The notes beneath the pieces are model-generated. The model was not told the DNA's origin, ran no database searches, and was given only the letters and a program-made list of their open reading frames with translations. A DNA stretch of 64,000 bases, from positions 6,170,001 through 6,234,000 of the forward strand of contig NZ_CP108381.1 in assembly GCF_035956715.1 (NCBI RefSeq), written 5' to 3'. A program made the translations under genes and the position numbers. Every line of letters starts with the position of its first letter. The first letter of the stretch is position 1. The stretch is from Nocardia sp. NBC_01329 (lineage in GTDB: Bacteria > Actinomycetota > Actinomycetes > Mycobacteriales > Mycobacteriaceae). This document shows, in pieces, positions 44,348 to 52,226 of the stretch.

Positions 44348-47300
44348 ATGGTTCTCGATCCGGGCCGCGCGCACGGCCGTCCTCCTCTGATTCCGGCGTC
44401 CACGGACGAACCGTTCGTGGTGACGCTGCTGGGTCGTATCGCGCTGCGCCGCGACGCCGGCCTGGTGGTGTTGCCGGGGACCCGGGCTCGGTTGCTGCTG
44501 GTGGCGCTGGCCCTGCGGCCGGGCCGCAGTCGCAGTGCCGCCGTGCTCATCGAGGAGGTCTGGGGCGGTGACCCGCCGCGCTCGCCGATGAACGCCCTGC
44601 ACACCCAGGTCTCCCGGTTGCGGGCCGCGCTGCCCGACGGGGTGCTGGCGGCAGGTCCGGCCGGTTACCGGATCGCGCTGCGTCCGGAACAGGTGGACCT
44701 GACGGCCGCGCAGCAGTCCGCGCGCCGGGCCGGTGCCGCGTTGACCGCCGGTGACGCGGCGGAAGCATTGGCCGTTGTGGCCCGGGCCCGGGGGCTGTGG
44801 TGCGGTGAGCCGGGGACCGACCTCCCCCCGAGCGGGCCGGCAGTGGAACTCGCCGCCGCGGCCGCGGAATGCGCCGGGGCGCTCGACGATATCGAGCGGG
44901 CGGCTCGGGCGGCGACCGGTGATCTCGACGGCGCCGCCGAGATCGCTCGGGAACAGGCCAGGCAGCGCCCCGCGGACGAGGCCCGGGCCCGGACGCTGAT
45001 GCAGTTGCTCGCGACAGCCGGCCGCACCAACGAGGCACTCGACGTTTTCGTCGCACTCCGCACGACCCTGGCCACCGAACTGGGCACCGATCCCGGGGCC
45101 GCGATCACCGAACTCAACACCGCGATACTGCAGGGCCGGTTCACCTCTCGTGCGCAACCGGAACTGCCCGGACCGGTTGCGCCGCCACCACCTGCGATCG
45201 CCGCCGTCGGGGTACGGGCCGAACCCAACGAATTGCTCGGGCGGGCCGATGATCTCACCGAACTGGCTCGCCTGCTGCGGGTTTCGCGGGTGACGACCGT
45301 GCTGGGGCCGGGTGGTGCCGGGAAGACCAGGGTGGCCAACGAACTCGCGGTGCGGGCCTCGGCGACCCAGCCGGTAGTGCTGGTGGAGCTCGCGTCGGTA
45401 CGACCGGAGGGCACCGGCCGGGCCGCGGCGGTCGATATCGAGACCGCGATAGCAGGGGCGGTGGGTCTGGGGGAAACCGTGCGTGATCGTGCTCTGCCGC
45501 AGGTACGCCCGCCCACCGACAGCGGCCGCAAGCTGCGCGATGCGCTCTCGGCCCGCCCGATGCTGCTCGTGCTGGACAACTGCGAACATCTGATCGAGGG
45601 TGCGGCCGTGGTGGTGGCCGATCTGGTCGGCCGCTGTCCTCAGCTGACGGTGCTCACCACCAGCAGGTCACCGCTGGCGATCACCGCCGAAACGGTCTTT
45701 CCGCTGGCGCCTCTGGCGATCGACCCGGCCGGATCCCCGGCGACCGATCTGTTCGCGGCCCGGGCCCGCGCCGTGCGGCCCTCGGTGCGACTGGATGCGG
45801 CGGTCGTGGCACGGTTGTGTCACACGCTGGACGGTCTGCCGCTGGCGATCGAGCTCGCGGCGGCCCGGGTGCGGACCATGAGTGTGGAGGATATCGAGCG
45901 TCGGCTCGACCAGCGTTTCGCTCTGTTGCGTTCCGGCGATCGCGCGTCACCGGAACGGCATCGCACGCTACACGCCGTGATCGCCTGGAGCTGGAACCTG
46001 CTGGAGCCCGCCGAGCAGATCGCCCTGCGCCGGATGTGTCGCTTCCCCGCGGGTTTCACGCTCGACGCCGCGGAGCTGGTGGCGGGTGGGCCGGAGGTCG
46101 GCGATATCGCGACGGCGGTGGACGGGCTGGTCGGGCAATCGCTTCTGACGGTCGTGGAAGACGAAGGCGTCGAGACCGATCCGGGCCTGGGCGTGCGCTA
46201 TCGGATGCTGGAGACGGTTCGCGAATTCGGCGAGCAGCAGTTGGTCGCCGCGGACAGCGGAACCGGCGCGGAGATCGAACTCGTGGAGTCCCGGATGGCC
46301 CGATGGGCGTGCGAATTCGCGGTGGCGCTCGCACAGCGATACCTGGCCGGCGATGAGATCGGACCCGCCCTGCTCATGGTCCCCGAACTGGACAACCTGG
46401 TCGCGGTGTTACGCCGGGCCGAGGCGGTCGGGGATCGGCACACCGTGTACGGGGTCTTCCCGGCAGTCTCCATGCGGTGGGTGGCGCAGGGGGCGCACCT
46501 GGAGTTGATGGGGTGGATACCGCGGCTGTTGGCGCTGCCGCCGCCGGATCGCGCGTCCGGTACCCACGCGGACCTCTACATGCTCTGTCATGCGATGACC
46601 GCGCTGCATCTGGCTTTCATGAGCCGCGGCATCCGTGAGCTGGCGGTGGTGCGGTTCCGGGCTCGTGCGCTGCTGCGGCACGGGACCGGGATGGACGGGG
46701 CTCTCCGATTCCTCGGGCAGCTGCTCACCTACCCCGCCGATACGACTCGGATCGCCCGCCTGCTCGCGAACGGGTCACGTTCGGACGACCCACAGATCAG
46801 AGTGGTCGCTCTGGTGGCCCGGGCGAATATCTGGGAGAACATGGGCCGGATCTTCGCTTCCCGTCGCGACGCGCGGGCCGCCCGATTGCTCACGACCGAG
46901 ACGGAGGTGTGGAGCCGGGCGATGGTGGTGCAGCATCTGGGCGCACTGGAAGGCCAGACTGCGCACTACCGCGAGTCGGTCGGCTACTACGAGGAGGCCG
47001 CCGAACTGCTGTACCGGATCCGTGCCTACGACGAAAGCCTCGAGATGCGGTCGTTCATGGCGGTCTCGCTGGCCGGTAGCGGGGAGCCGGAATGGGCACG
47101 GCGGGAGCTCGCCGCCGCACTGGGGCTGTCCGATTCCGGCGGGGCGGGGTTGGAGTTGATCGACGACCCGACCATCCGCCGCAATCATCGGTTGTCGACG
47201 ATCGCGGCCGGTCTGGCGGAGATCGAACTCGCCGAAGGCGATATCGATGCGGGTCTGGCCCATTTCCGGCGTGCGGTGGATCTGCTGGGCTGGCCCGGAG

Positions 47301-47761
47301 ACGAATTCACCCCCGGCCCGGGGGCGTTGCTGGTGTGTTCGACGACTGTCGCCGCGCATGTACTGGCCGGGCGGATAGAGGCGGTCGCGGCGCTGATTCC
47401 CGAACTGGCCGTCACCGCGCTGGAACGGCTCGGCGTGGTACCCGATCTCCCACAGATCGGCGCGGTGGCCTGTGCGCTGGGCTCGGCACTGCTGGCCCTG
47501 GACGAGCATTCCGGGGTAGGGGTCGAACTGCTCGCGCTGGCAACGGTGGCGACGGGCCGGCAGGACTACCCCGTCATGCGGTGGGAGCGGCATCATGAGC
47601 TGTGGCGGGAGCGGCTCGGCGGGCTCCGGCTGGACGAGGCCGTGGACAGAGCCCGGCGGTTGCGCCGGAAGGCGGCCGGGGCGCGGATCTTGGAATTGAT
47701 CGGGACGGTCGGTGCGGAAACGGGCGCGCCGGGCCCGCTCGCTCGGCCTGTGACCGATTGA
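44348..47761 (+). CDS. AfsR/SARP-type transcriptional regulator with ATPase and TPR-like region
   Basis: An 1137-aa multi-domain regulator. Residues 22-110 form an OmpR-like winged helix (FVVTLLGRIALRRD to YRIAL); 115-265 the bacterial transcriptional activation domain (BTAD). An STAND/NB-ARC ATPase follows: Walker A GPGGAGKTRV near 319, Walker B MLLVLDNCEHL near 404, LTTSRSPL sensor, and RFALLRSGDRA. From about 620 onward come helical TPR-like repeats. Such proteins activate neighbouring operons when a ligand or phosphorylation is sensed. Neighbours are the Cds1-like enzyme upstream and a convergent ABC exporter. TACGAT lies 9 nt before the ATG. Confidence 0.87.
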   Translation: MVLDPGRAHGRPPLIPASTDEPFVVTLLGRIALRRDAGLVVLPGTRARLLLVALALRPGRSRSAAVLIEEVWGGDPPRSPMNALHTQVSRLRAALPDGVLAAGPAGYRIALRPEQVDLTAAQQSARRAGAALTAGDAAEALAVVARARGLWCGEPGTDLPPSGPAVELAAAAAECAGALDDIERAARAATGDLDGAAEIAREQARQRPADEARARTLMQLLATAGRTNEALDVFVALRTTLATELGTDPGAAITELNTAILQGRFTSRAQPELPGPVAPPPPAIAAVGVRAEPNELLGRADDLTELARLLRVSRVTTVLGPGGAGKTRVANELAVRASATQPVVLVELASVRPEGTGRAAAVDIETAIAGAVGLGETVRDRALPQVRPPTDSGRKLRDALSARPMLLVLDNCEHLIEGAAVVVADLVGRCPQLTVLTTSRSPLAITAETVFPLAPLAIDPAGSPATDLFAARARAVRPSVRLDAAVVARLCHTLDGLPLAIELAAARVRTMSVEDIERRLDQRFALLRSGDRASPERHRTLHAVIAWSWNLLEPAEQIALRRMCRFPAGFTLDAAELVAGGPEVGDIATAVDGLVGQSLLTVVEDEGVETDPGLGVRYRMLETVREFGEQQLVAADSGTGAEIELVESRMARWACEFAVALAQRYLAGDEIGPALLMVPELDNLVAVLRRAEAVGDRHTVYGVFPAVSMRWVAQGAHLELMGWIPRLLALPPPDRASGTHADLYMLCHAMTALHLAFMSRGIRELAVVRFRARALLRHGTGMDGALRFLGQLLTYPADTTRIARLLANGSRSDDPQIRVVALVARANIWENMGRIFASRRDARAARLLTTETEVWSRAMVVQHLGALEGQTAHYRESVGYYEEAAELLYRIRAYDESLEMRSFMAVSLAGSGEPEWARRELAAALGLSDSGGAGLELIDDPTIRRNHRLSTIAAGLAEIELAEGDIDAGLAHFRRAVDLLGWPGDEFTPGPGALLVCSTTVAAHVLAGRIEAVAALIPELAVTALERLGVVPDLPQIGAVACALGSALLALDEHSGVGVELLALATVATGRQDYPVMRWERHHELWRERLGGLRLDEAVDRARRLRRKAAGARILELIGTVGAETGAPGPLARPVTD

Positions 47762-47783
47762 GCGGGCCCTGGACGCGTCCGAG

Positions 47784-48611
47784 TCACGCGCGGCGCATAT
47801 AGGCCCGTACGGTCAGCGGCGCGAACACCGCGACGATCGCGGCGGCGCCGACCAGCGACCAGAGCACGTGTATGCCGATATGTCCGGAGTTCATCAGGTC
47901 CCGGCAGGCCCACACCAGATGGGAGACCGGGTTGACGTCGATGAATGCCTGCAGCCAGCCCGGCATTGTCTCCTTGGGAACGAACGCCGGTGAGGCGAAG
48001 GTCAATGGGAACATGACCAGCATCGAATAGCCCTGCACCGCCGAGGCCTTGTTGGCGATCACACCGAAGAAGGCCCAGATCCAACTGGTCGCGAAGGAGC
48101 AGGCCACGACCAGCAGCACCGCCAGCAGGACACCGGCAGGTTCGGGGCGGTAGCCCATGATGAAACCCATCACCACGGTCAGTACCGAGGCGATGCCGTA
48201 ACGCACCATATCGGCGGTGAGGGCGCCCGACAGGGCGGCGATCCGGGCTATCGGCAAGGATTTGAAGCGGTCGAAGACCCCTTTCTCCATATCCTCTTTG
48301 AGCTGTACACCGGTGACCACCGAGGTCATCACCACGGTCTGCACCAGGATGCCCGGAATGATCACCGGCAGATAACTTTTCACGTCGCCGGAGATGGCCC
48401 CGCCGAAGATGTAGGTGAACATGAGGGTGAAGATCACCGGCTGGATCACCACGTCGAACAGTTGCTCGGGGTTGTGCTTGATCTTGAGCAGGCCGCGGTA
48501 GGCCAAGGTGAGAGTGTTCTCGAAAGTCTTGCGCAGCCCGATACGGGCGGCCGGTTCCGGAATCCGCGCAGCCGCAACGGGCGGCACGGGTTCGGTCAGT
48601 GTCGTGGTCAT
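47784..48611 (-). CDS. ABC-2 type exporter permease (DrrB-like)
   Basis: A 275-aa permease with six hydrophobic helices: VVIQPVIFTLMFTYIFGGAI, YLPVIIPGILVQTVVMTSV, the LTVVMGFIMGY region, VLLAVLLVVACSFATSWIWAFFG, SMLVMFPLTFASPAF and a last one ending FAPLTVRAYMRRA. DMEKGVFDRFKSLPIARIA is the DrrB-type cytoplasmic motif. It pairs with the upstream ATPase through an ATGA overlap. Drug or lipid export is typical; substrate unknown. Confidence 0.92.
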   Translation of the reverse strand: MTTTLTEPVPPVAAARIPEPAARIGLRKTFENTLTLAYRGLLKIKHNPEQLFDVVIQPVIFTLMFTYIFGGAISGDVKSYLPVIIPGILVQTVVMTSVVTGVQLKEDMEKGVFDRFKSLPIARIAALSGALTADMVRYGIASVLTVVMGFIMGYRPEPAGVLLAVLLVVACSFATSWIWAFFGVIANKASAVQGYSMLVMFPLTFASPAFVPKETMPGWLQAFIDVNPVSHLVWACRDLMNSGHIGIHVLWSLVGAAAIVAVFAPLTVRAYMRRA

Positions 48612-49603
48612 GCTGCGGTCCGTTCGGTTTCGGTTTCGGTATCGGCGTCGGCCGGGCGGCCGGTGAGGGTCAGGAAGACTTCGTCGAGGCTGGGCTTGGA
48701 CACGGTGATCTCCTCCACCGCGATATCGAAGTCGCGCAGCCTGATCAGGAGATCGGTGGTGCTGTTCGGATCGGGCAGCGCGGCGGTGAGCCGACCGGCC
48801 TCCGGAGTGGCCTGAGCTTCGGTGTCCAATACCTCGGTGATGATCCGGCGGGCGGTTTCGAGCTGCGCGCGGTCGGCGATGGTCAGGTGCAGTGAGGAAC
48901 CACCGATGGACGCTTTCAGTTCGTCGGCGGTGCCGTCGGCGATCACCCGTCCGTGATCGATCACCGCGATCCGATCGGCCAGCTGGTCGGCCTCGTCCAG
49001 ATACTGGGTGGTGAGCAGGACGGTGGTGCCGCCCCGCACCAGCCTGCGGATGGTCTCCCACATCTGGGCCCGGGTACGCGGGTCCAGACCGGTGGTCGGT
49101 TCGTCGAGGAACAGCAGCGGCGGGGTCGCGATGAGGCCCGCCGCCAGGTCCAGCCGGCGGCGCATTCCGCCGGAGAAGTTCTTCAGCGATTTGTTCGCGG
49201 CATCGGTGAGCTCGAATTCCTCGAGTAGTTCGGCGGTCCGCACTCTGGCCGCCGATCGGCTCAGTCCGAGCAGCCGGGAGAAGACCATCAGGTTCTCGGT
49301 GGCCGTCAGATCCTCGTCGACCGAGGCGTACTGGCCGGTCACCCCGATGAGCGACCGCACCGCCCCTGGTTCGGCGACGACATCGTGGCCGAAGATCCGG
49401 GCACTGCCGGCGTCTGGGCGCAGCAGGGTGGCGAGCATACGGATGGTCGTGGTCTTTCCCGCCCCGTTCGGTCCGAGCACGCCGTAGACCGACCCTTGCG
49501 GGACGGTGAGGCTGACCCCGTCGACGGCCCGCTGGGTGCCGAATACTTTGACCAGATCGTTCGCTTCGATCGCGAACGAGGCCGCTGTCGCGTGTTTCGT
49601 CAT
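48608..49603 (-). CDS. ABC transporter ATP-binding protein (DrrA-like)
   Basis: A 331-aa ATPase of the daunorubicin-resistance (DrrA) family: Walker A GVLGPNGAGKTTTIRML, Q-loop VTGQYASVDEDLTATENL, signature NFSGGMRRRLDLA, Walker B LLFLDEPTTGLDPRTR, and switch His replaced by Gln in LLTTQYLDEADQLADRI, the usual Gln variant. The C-terminal DUF4162-type domain ends SKPSLDEVFLTLTG. ATG 49603 begins MTKHATAASFAIEA; an upstream in-frame start would run through the operator region. The transcript would begin near 49663. Confidence 0.93.
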   Translation of the reverse strand: MTKHATAASFAIEANDLVKVFGTQRAVDGVSLTVPQGSVYGVLGPNGAGKTTTIRMLATLLRPDAGSARIFGHDVVAEPGAVRSLIGVTGQYASVDEDLTATENLMVFSRLLGLSRSAARVRTAELLEEFELTDAANKSLKNFSGGMRRRLDLAAGLIATPPLLFLDEPTTGLDPRTRAQMWETIRRLVRGGTTVLLTTQYLDEADQLADRIAVIDHGRVIADGTADELKASIGGSSLHLTIADRAQLETARRIITEVLDTEAQATPEAGRLTAALPDPNSTTDLLIRLRDFDIAVEEITVSKPSLDEVFLTLTGRPADADTETETERTAA

Positions 49604-49663
49604 GTCGGCCAGGTTCCTCTTCCCGGCTTGCACGGCTCTTGCGCCGCGATTGCGTCCACCTGT

Positions 49664-49711
49664 CGTCAATTTTTATTGACATTCGCCGCAGGTGTCAATA
49701 AAAATTGACAT
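49664..49711. promoter_or_regulatory. Two mirror-image operators with symmetric divergent promoters
   Basis: CGTCAATTTTTATTGACA (49664-49681) and TGTCAATAAAAATTGACA (49693-49710) are reverse complements except for one end base; each is itself a TGTCAAT-N4-ATTGACA palindrome. On the plus strand TTGACA (49676-49681) and TAAAAA (49699-49704) are 17 bp apart; on the minus strand TTGACA (rc of 49693-49698) and TAAAAA (rc of 49670-49675) are also 17 bp apart. Each palindrome thus covers the -35 of one promoter and the -10 of the other. Plus transcription would begin at or next to ATG 49712. Confidence 0.75.
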
Positions 49712-49933
49712 ATGACAGAAGCAACCACGCTGGCCGCGGCGGCGGGCAGCCCGGACCCCGCGGTGGGTCTACGGGCAGTGCTGGCGCTGCGCAGACTCCT
49801 CGAGCGGCTCGAAGCGATCCAGGTGAGCAATGCCCGCGACCAGGGCTGGTCGTGGCAAGCCATCGCCGACGCACTCGAGGTCAGTAAACAGGCGGTCCAT
49901 CAGAAATACACTCGCAGAGGCAGGGGTCGATAG
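49712..49933 (+). CDS. Small helix-turn-helix protein, candidate regulator of the ABC exporter
   Basis: A 73-aa protein: a helical region (VGLRAVLALRRLLERLEAIQV) then a helix-turn-helix WSWQAIADALEVSKQAVHQKYTRRGRGR-type end (AIADALEVSKQAVHQKY). Proteins of this kind are commonly paired with a Clp-N domain protein in actinobacteria, and a decayed one follows directly at 49934. The operator pair abuts the ATG, so it is probably leaderless and autoregulated (inference). Confidence 0.82.
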   Translation: MTEATTLAAAAGSPDPAVGLRAVLALRRLLERLEAIQVSNARDQGWSWQAIADALEVSKQAVHQKYTRRGRGR

Positions 49934-50220
49934 ATGTTCGAGAAATTTTCCGGGAACGCGCGCATGGCGGTTGTCGCGGCACAGGAACAGGCGCGCGAGT
50001 TGCATTCGCCGGAGATCCGGGTCGAGCACCTCCTGCTCGGACTGCTCGAAAAAGGCGAACCACGGCGCCGATGGAATCGCCGAATTGCGCGGTGAGGCAC
50101 ACACTTGTCCTCGACAAGGCGGCGTGAGCCGGACAGTCCGCCGGCCCCCGGGCAGCGCCGGAGCCGCTGTCCGGGCGAGCCCAAAAGACCCTCGTATGCG
50201 GCATGCCGCGGCCTCATGTG
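49934..50220 (+). pseudogene. Decayed Clp N-terminal-domain protein
   Basis: ATG 49934, one base-pair-adjacent to the HTH stop, opens MFEKFSGNARMAVVAAQEQARELHSPEI... (family start: FEKFSGNARMAVVAAQEQA) and VEHLLLGLLEKGE, the first Clp-N repeat, but a frame change gives a stop at 50093 after 53 residues. Another frame continues GADGIAELRGEA, and a third shows EPLSGRAQKTL near 50160-50195, matching the start of the second Clp-N repeat. The gene has therefore lost frame at least twice. Intact relatives are 170-240 aa and are thought to bind Clp substrates or act as heat-shock sensors; the role is not known. Confidence 0.7.
50198..50209. promoter_or_regulatory. 12-bp palindrome before holin-like gene
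   Basis: GCGGCATGCCGC is a perfect palindrome 25 bp upstream of ATG 50235. It could be an operator, or chance in GC-rich DNA. Confidence 0.2.
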
Positions 50221-50234
50221 CTTAGCATGACGAT

Positions 50235-50618
50235 ATGCAGCTTGCTCTCCGGTTGATCGGCACCGCCTTCGCCATCTGGCTGGCCGCCCTATGGGTCGGC
50301 AACATCGAGATCGTCTCGCCACCCGACCAGGGCAACGGCGCGAAAATCGTGGTCCTGATCGCGATCGCGGTGGTTTTCACAGTGGTGAACGCCTTCGTCA
50401 AACCCTTCGTGAAATTGCTGTCACTACCGCTGGTCATTGTGACTCTCGGCCTGTTCCTGCTGGTCATCAATGCCCTCATGCTGTGGCTCACCGCCTGGAT
50501 CACCGAGGCCACCGACTACGGTTTGCGGATCGACGGATTCTGGGCGGCCTTCCTGGGCGCCATCATCGTCACGATCGTCAATTGGGCCATCGGAATCCTG
50601 ATCCCGGACAACGACTGA
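50235..50618 (+). CDS. Phage-holin-family (4-2 type) membrane protein
   Basis: A 127-aa protein with four hydrophobic helices (LRLIGTAFAIWLAALWV, KIVVLIAIAVVFTVVNAFV, LPLVIVTLGLFLLVINALMLWL and FWAAFLGAIIVTIVNWAIGIL). NAFVKPFVKLLSLPLVIVTLGLF is the signature of the widespread chromosomal phage_holin_4_2 family, which despite its name is not tied to prophages. No phage genes lie nearby. Function unknown. Confidence 0.85.
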   Translation: MQLALRLIGTAFAIWLAALWVGNIEIVSPPDQGNGAKIVVLIAIAVVFTVVNAFVKPFVKLLSLPLVIVTLGLFLLVINALMLWLTAWITEATDYGLRIDGFWAAFLGAIIVTIVNWAIGILIPDND

Positions 50619-50652
50619 CGGTCAGGTGCGCGGGATTCCGAGTTCGGCTCGG

Positions 50653-51429
50653 CTACCCGCCGGAGCCGCTGGCGGAACCGGTCTTCAGACCGCTCGCCGA
50701 CCCGGAGGGCAGACGGAGATTGGTATCGGGAACGCCGGTTCCGTCCTCGGCGAGCACTCCGTCCCGGCCGGCATAGGGGCTTTGCCCCGGTGGTGCCTGC
50801 CGTGTGAGCAGATACTTCCACCCGGAGTCGGCGAGCGCGGCGGCGCCGCCGATCAATGTCCCCGCGACGCCGCCGCCGGCGGCGAACGCCGCGATCGCCG
50901 CCGGGACGGTGGCAACGCAGGCCAGACCGACCACGAGACATGAACCGAGCCCGAGTACGGCGCCCACGGCGGCGCCGACCACGGCTCCCGCGAGACCGCC
51001 GAGGCCCACGTCGCGGCCGAGATCGATGGACAACTGGTTCAGCGCGAGCTGTTCCTCCATCGGGGAGGCCACCGGTTCGAGCCCGGCTCGGCGAAGGGCT
51101 GGGAGATCCGGGCTCAGCGTCAGGGTGCGCTGGTCGTCGGAGATCTGCTTGCTGATCGTGAACGGTCGGTCGTCGATTCGGAACGTCAGCGGCAGAGACG
51201 CCAACAGCTGGCCGTGCGCGTCGACGATGCGCACCGTGCGTTCATCGCCGGCCCGATCGAAGGTGGCGCCGTCGAGATGGGTGATCACTGAGTCGCCCGA
51301 TACCGAGGCGTGCAGGGCCGGCACCGTCGTGGGCTGGGCAGCTGCGGGCACCGCGGCGACGGTGAGGGCACCGGCGGCTGCCAGAGCGGCGACGGCTGTT
51401 CGCGATATGCCGCGATATCCGGTGTTCAC
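50653..51429 (-). CDS. Secreted glycine-zipper protein, paralogue 2
   Basis: A 258-aa exported protein. The signal peptide ends AAVPAAAQP (residue 31). The N-terminal mature domain has VSGDSVITHLDGATFDR and ISDDQRTLTLSPDLPALRRAGLEPVASPMEEQLALN. A Gly/Ala-rich hydrophobic pair follows (GGLAGAVVGAAVGAVLGLGSCLVVGLACVATVPAAIAAF in shorter helices with GxxxG spacing) that could insert in a membrane, and then a Ser/Gly tail (GSASG twice). It aligns from end to end with the upstream gene, with which it overlaps by 4 bp. Such pairs are common in Nocardia; function unknown. Confidence 0.75.
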   Translation of the reverse strand: MNTGYRGISRTAVAALAAAGALTVAAVPAAAQPTTVPALHASVSGDSVITHLDGATFDRAGDERTVRIVDAHGQLLASLPLTFRIDDRPFTISKQISDDQRTLTLSPDLPALRRAGLEPVASPMEEQLALNQLSIDLGRDVGLGGLAGAVVGAAVGAVLGLGSCLVVGLACVATVPAAIAAFAAGGGVAGTLIGGAAALADSGWKYLLTRQAPPGQSPYAGRDGVLAEDGTGVPDTNLRLPSGSASGLKTGSASGSGG

Positions 51430-52145
51430 CGCGGTGTGCCCGACAGGGGAGTACTACCGGGCTCGCCCTGGACCTGCTCGGCGTATTTGCTGGTCCCCGG
51501 CGGTGCGTTGAGGGTGGTGATGTAGTCGAACGCCGCGGCTGTGCTGATGGGCCCACCGGCGACGATCAGTCCGGTGATTCCGCCGGCCGCGGCCGCCAGG
51601 CTCATGATGGGCAGCACGGCGACGACGCAGCCCAGGCTCAGCGCCGCGCAGGCGACGCCGGAAACCGCGATGCCGATGCCGATTCCGGCGATCGCGCCGA
51701 GGGCGGTGCCGACGAGGGTTCCGAGCGAGGTGCTGATACTCACCGCGTTGATGAGGTCGTTCATTGCGAGCTGGTTCTCGACCGGGGAGGCCACCGGGCG
51801 CAGTGCCGCGCGGTCCAGGCCGGTGATGTCCGGGGTGATGGTCAGGGTGCGGCCGTCATCGGAGATCTGTCGGCGGAGGTCGAGCGCTCGACCGTCCAAG
51901 GAGTACGTCACCGGCAGTGTGTCGAGCAGCTCGCCCGCAGCGTTGCGGATGTCGACCGAGCCGCCGGTATGCGTGTCGGCGAATGTGCCGTGATCCAGAG
52001 TTGTGACCACGGACCGGCCGACCAATGCGGCGTGATAGGACACGACCGGCTCGGGCCGGTTCGGGTCCGCGTGTGCGGTGCTCGCTCCCGAAACGATGCT
52101 GCCGGCCGCGAGCGCGGCAATGAATATCGAACGGCTGAATCTCAT
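51426..52145 (-). CDS. Secreted glycine-zipper protein, paralogue 1
   Basis: A 239-aa exported protein with signal peptide MRFSRSIFIAALAAGSIV, cleaved near STAHADP (residue 27). The first domain has LVGRSVVTTLDHGTFAD and ISDDGRTLTITPDITGLDRAALRPVASPVENQLAMN, parallel to its paralogue. The Gly/Ala helices are LVGTALGAIAGIGIGIAVSG and AAAAGGITGLIVAGG, with Cys at GVACAALSLGCVV. It lies upstream and the two overlap by 4 bp, so they are co-translated. No catalytic motif. Confidence 0.75.
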   Translation of the reverse strand: MRFSRSIFIAALAAGSIVSGASTAHADPNRPEPVVSYHAALVGRSVVTTLDHGTFADTHTGGSVDIRNAAGELLDTLPVTYSLDGRALDLRRQISDDGRTLTITPDITGLDRAALRPVASPVENQLAMNDLINAVSISTSLGTLVGTALGAIAGIGIGIAVSGVACAALSLGCVVAVLPIMSLAAAAGGITGLIVAGGPISTAAAFDYITTLNAPPGTSKYAEQVQGEPGSTPLSGTPR

Positions 52146-52226
52146 CGTATTTCCTCGTCGTAGTCGATAGGTGTGACGGCTGGACGGCGGTGAGGCCACA
52201 AGCCGGAATCCTCGGGAGGTTGCTCG

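Noticed and set aside
49830-50225. 131-codon frame over the HTH/Clp-N region
   Set aside because: Its first half is a shifted frame of the HTH gene; only the short stretch GADGIAELRGEA reflects the decayed Clp-N gene.
50235-50618. Prophage suspicion from the holin-like gene
   Set aside because: This holin family is mostly chromosomal, and no lysin, integrase, attachment site or structural gene lies near.
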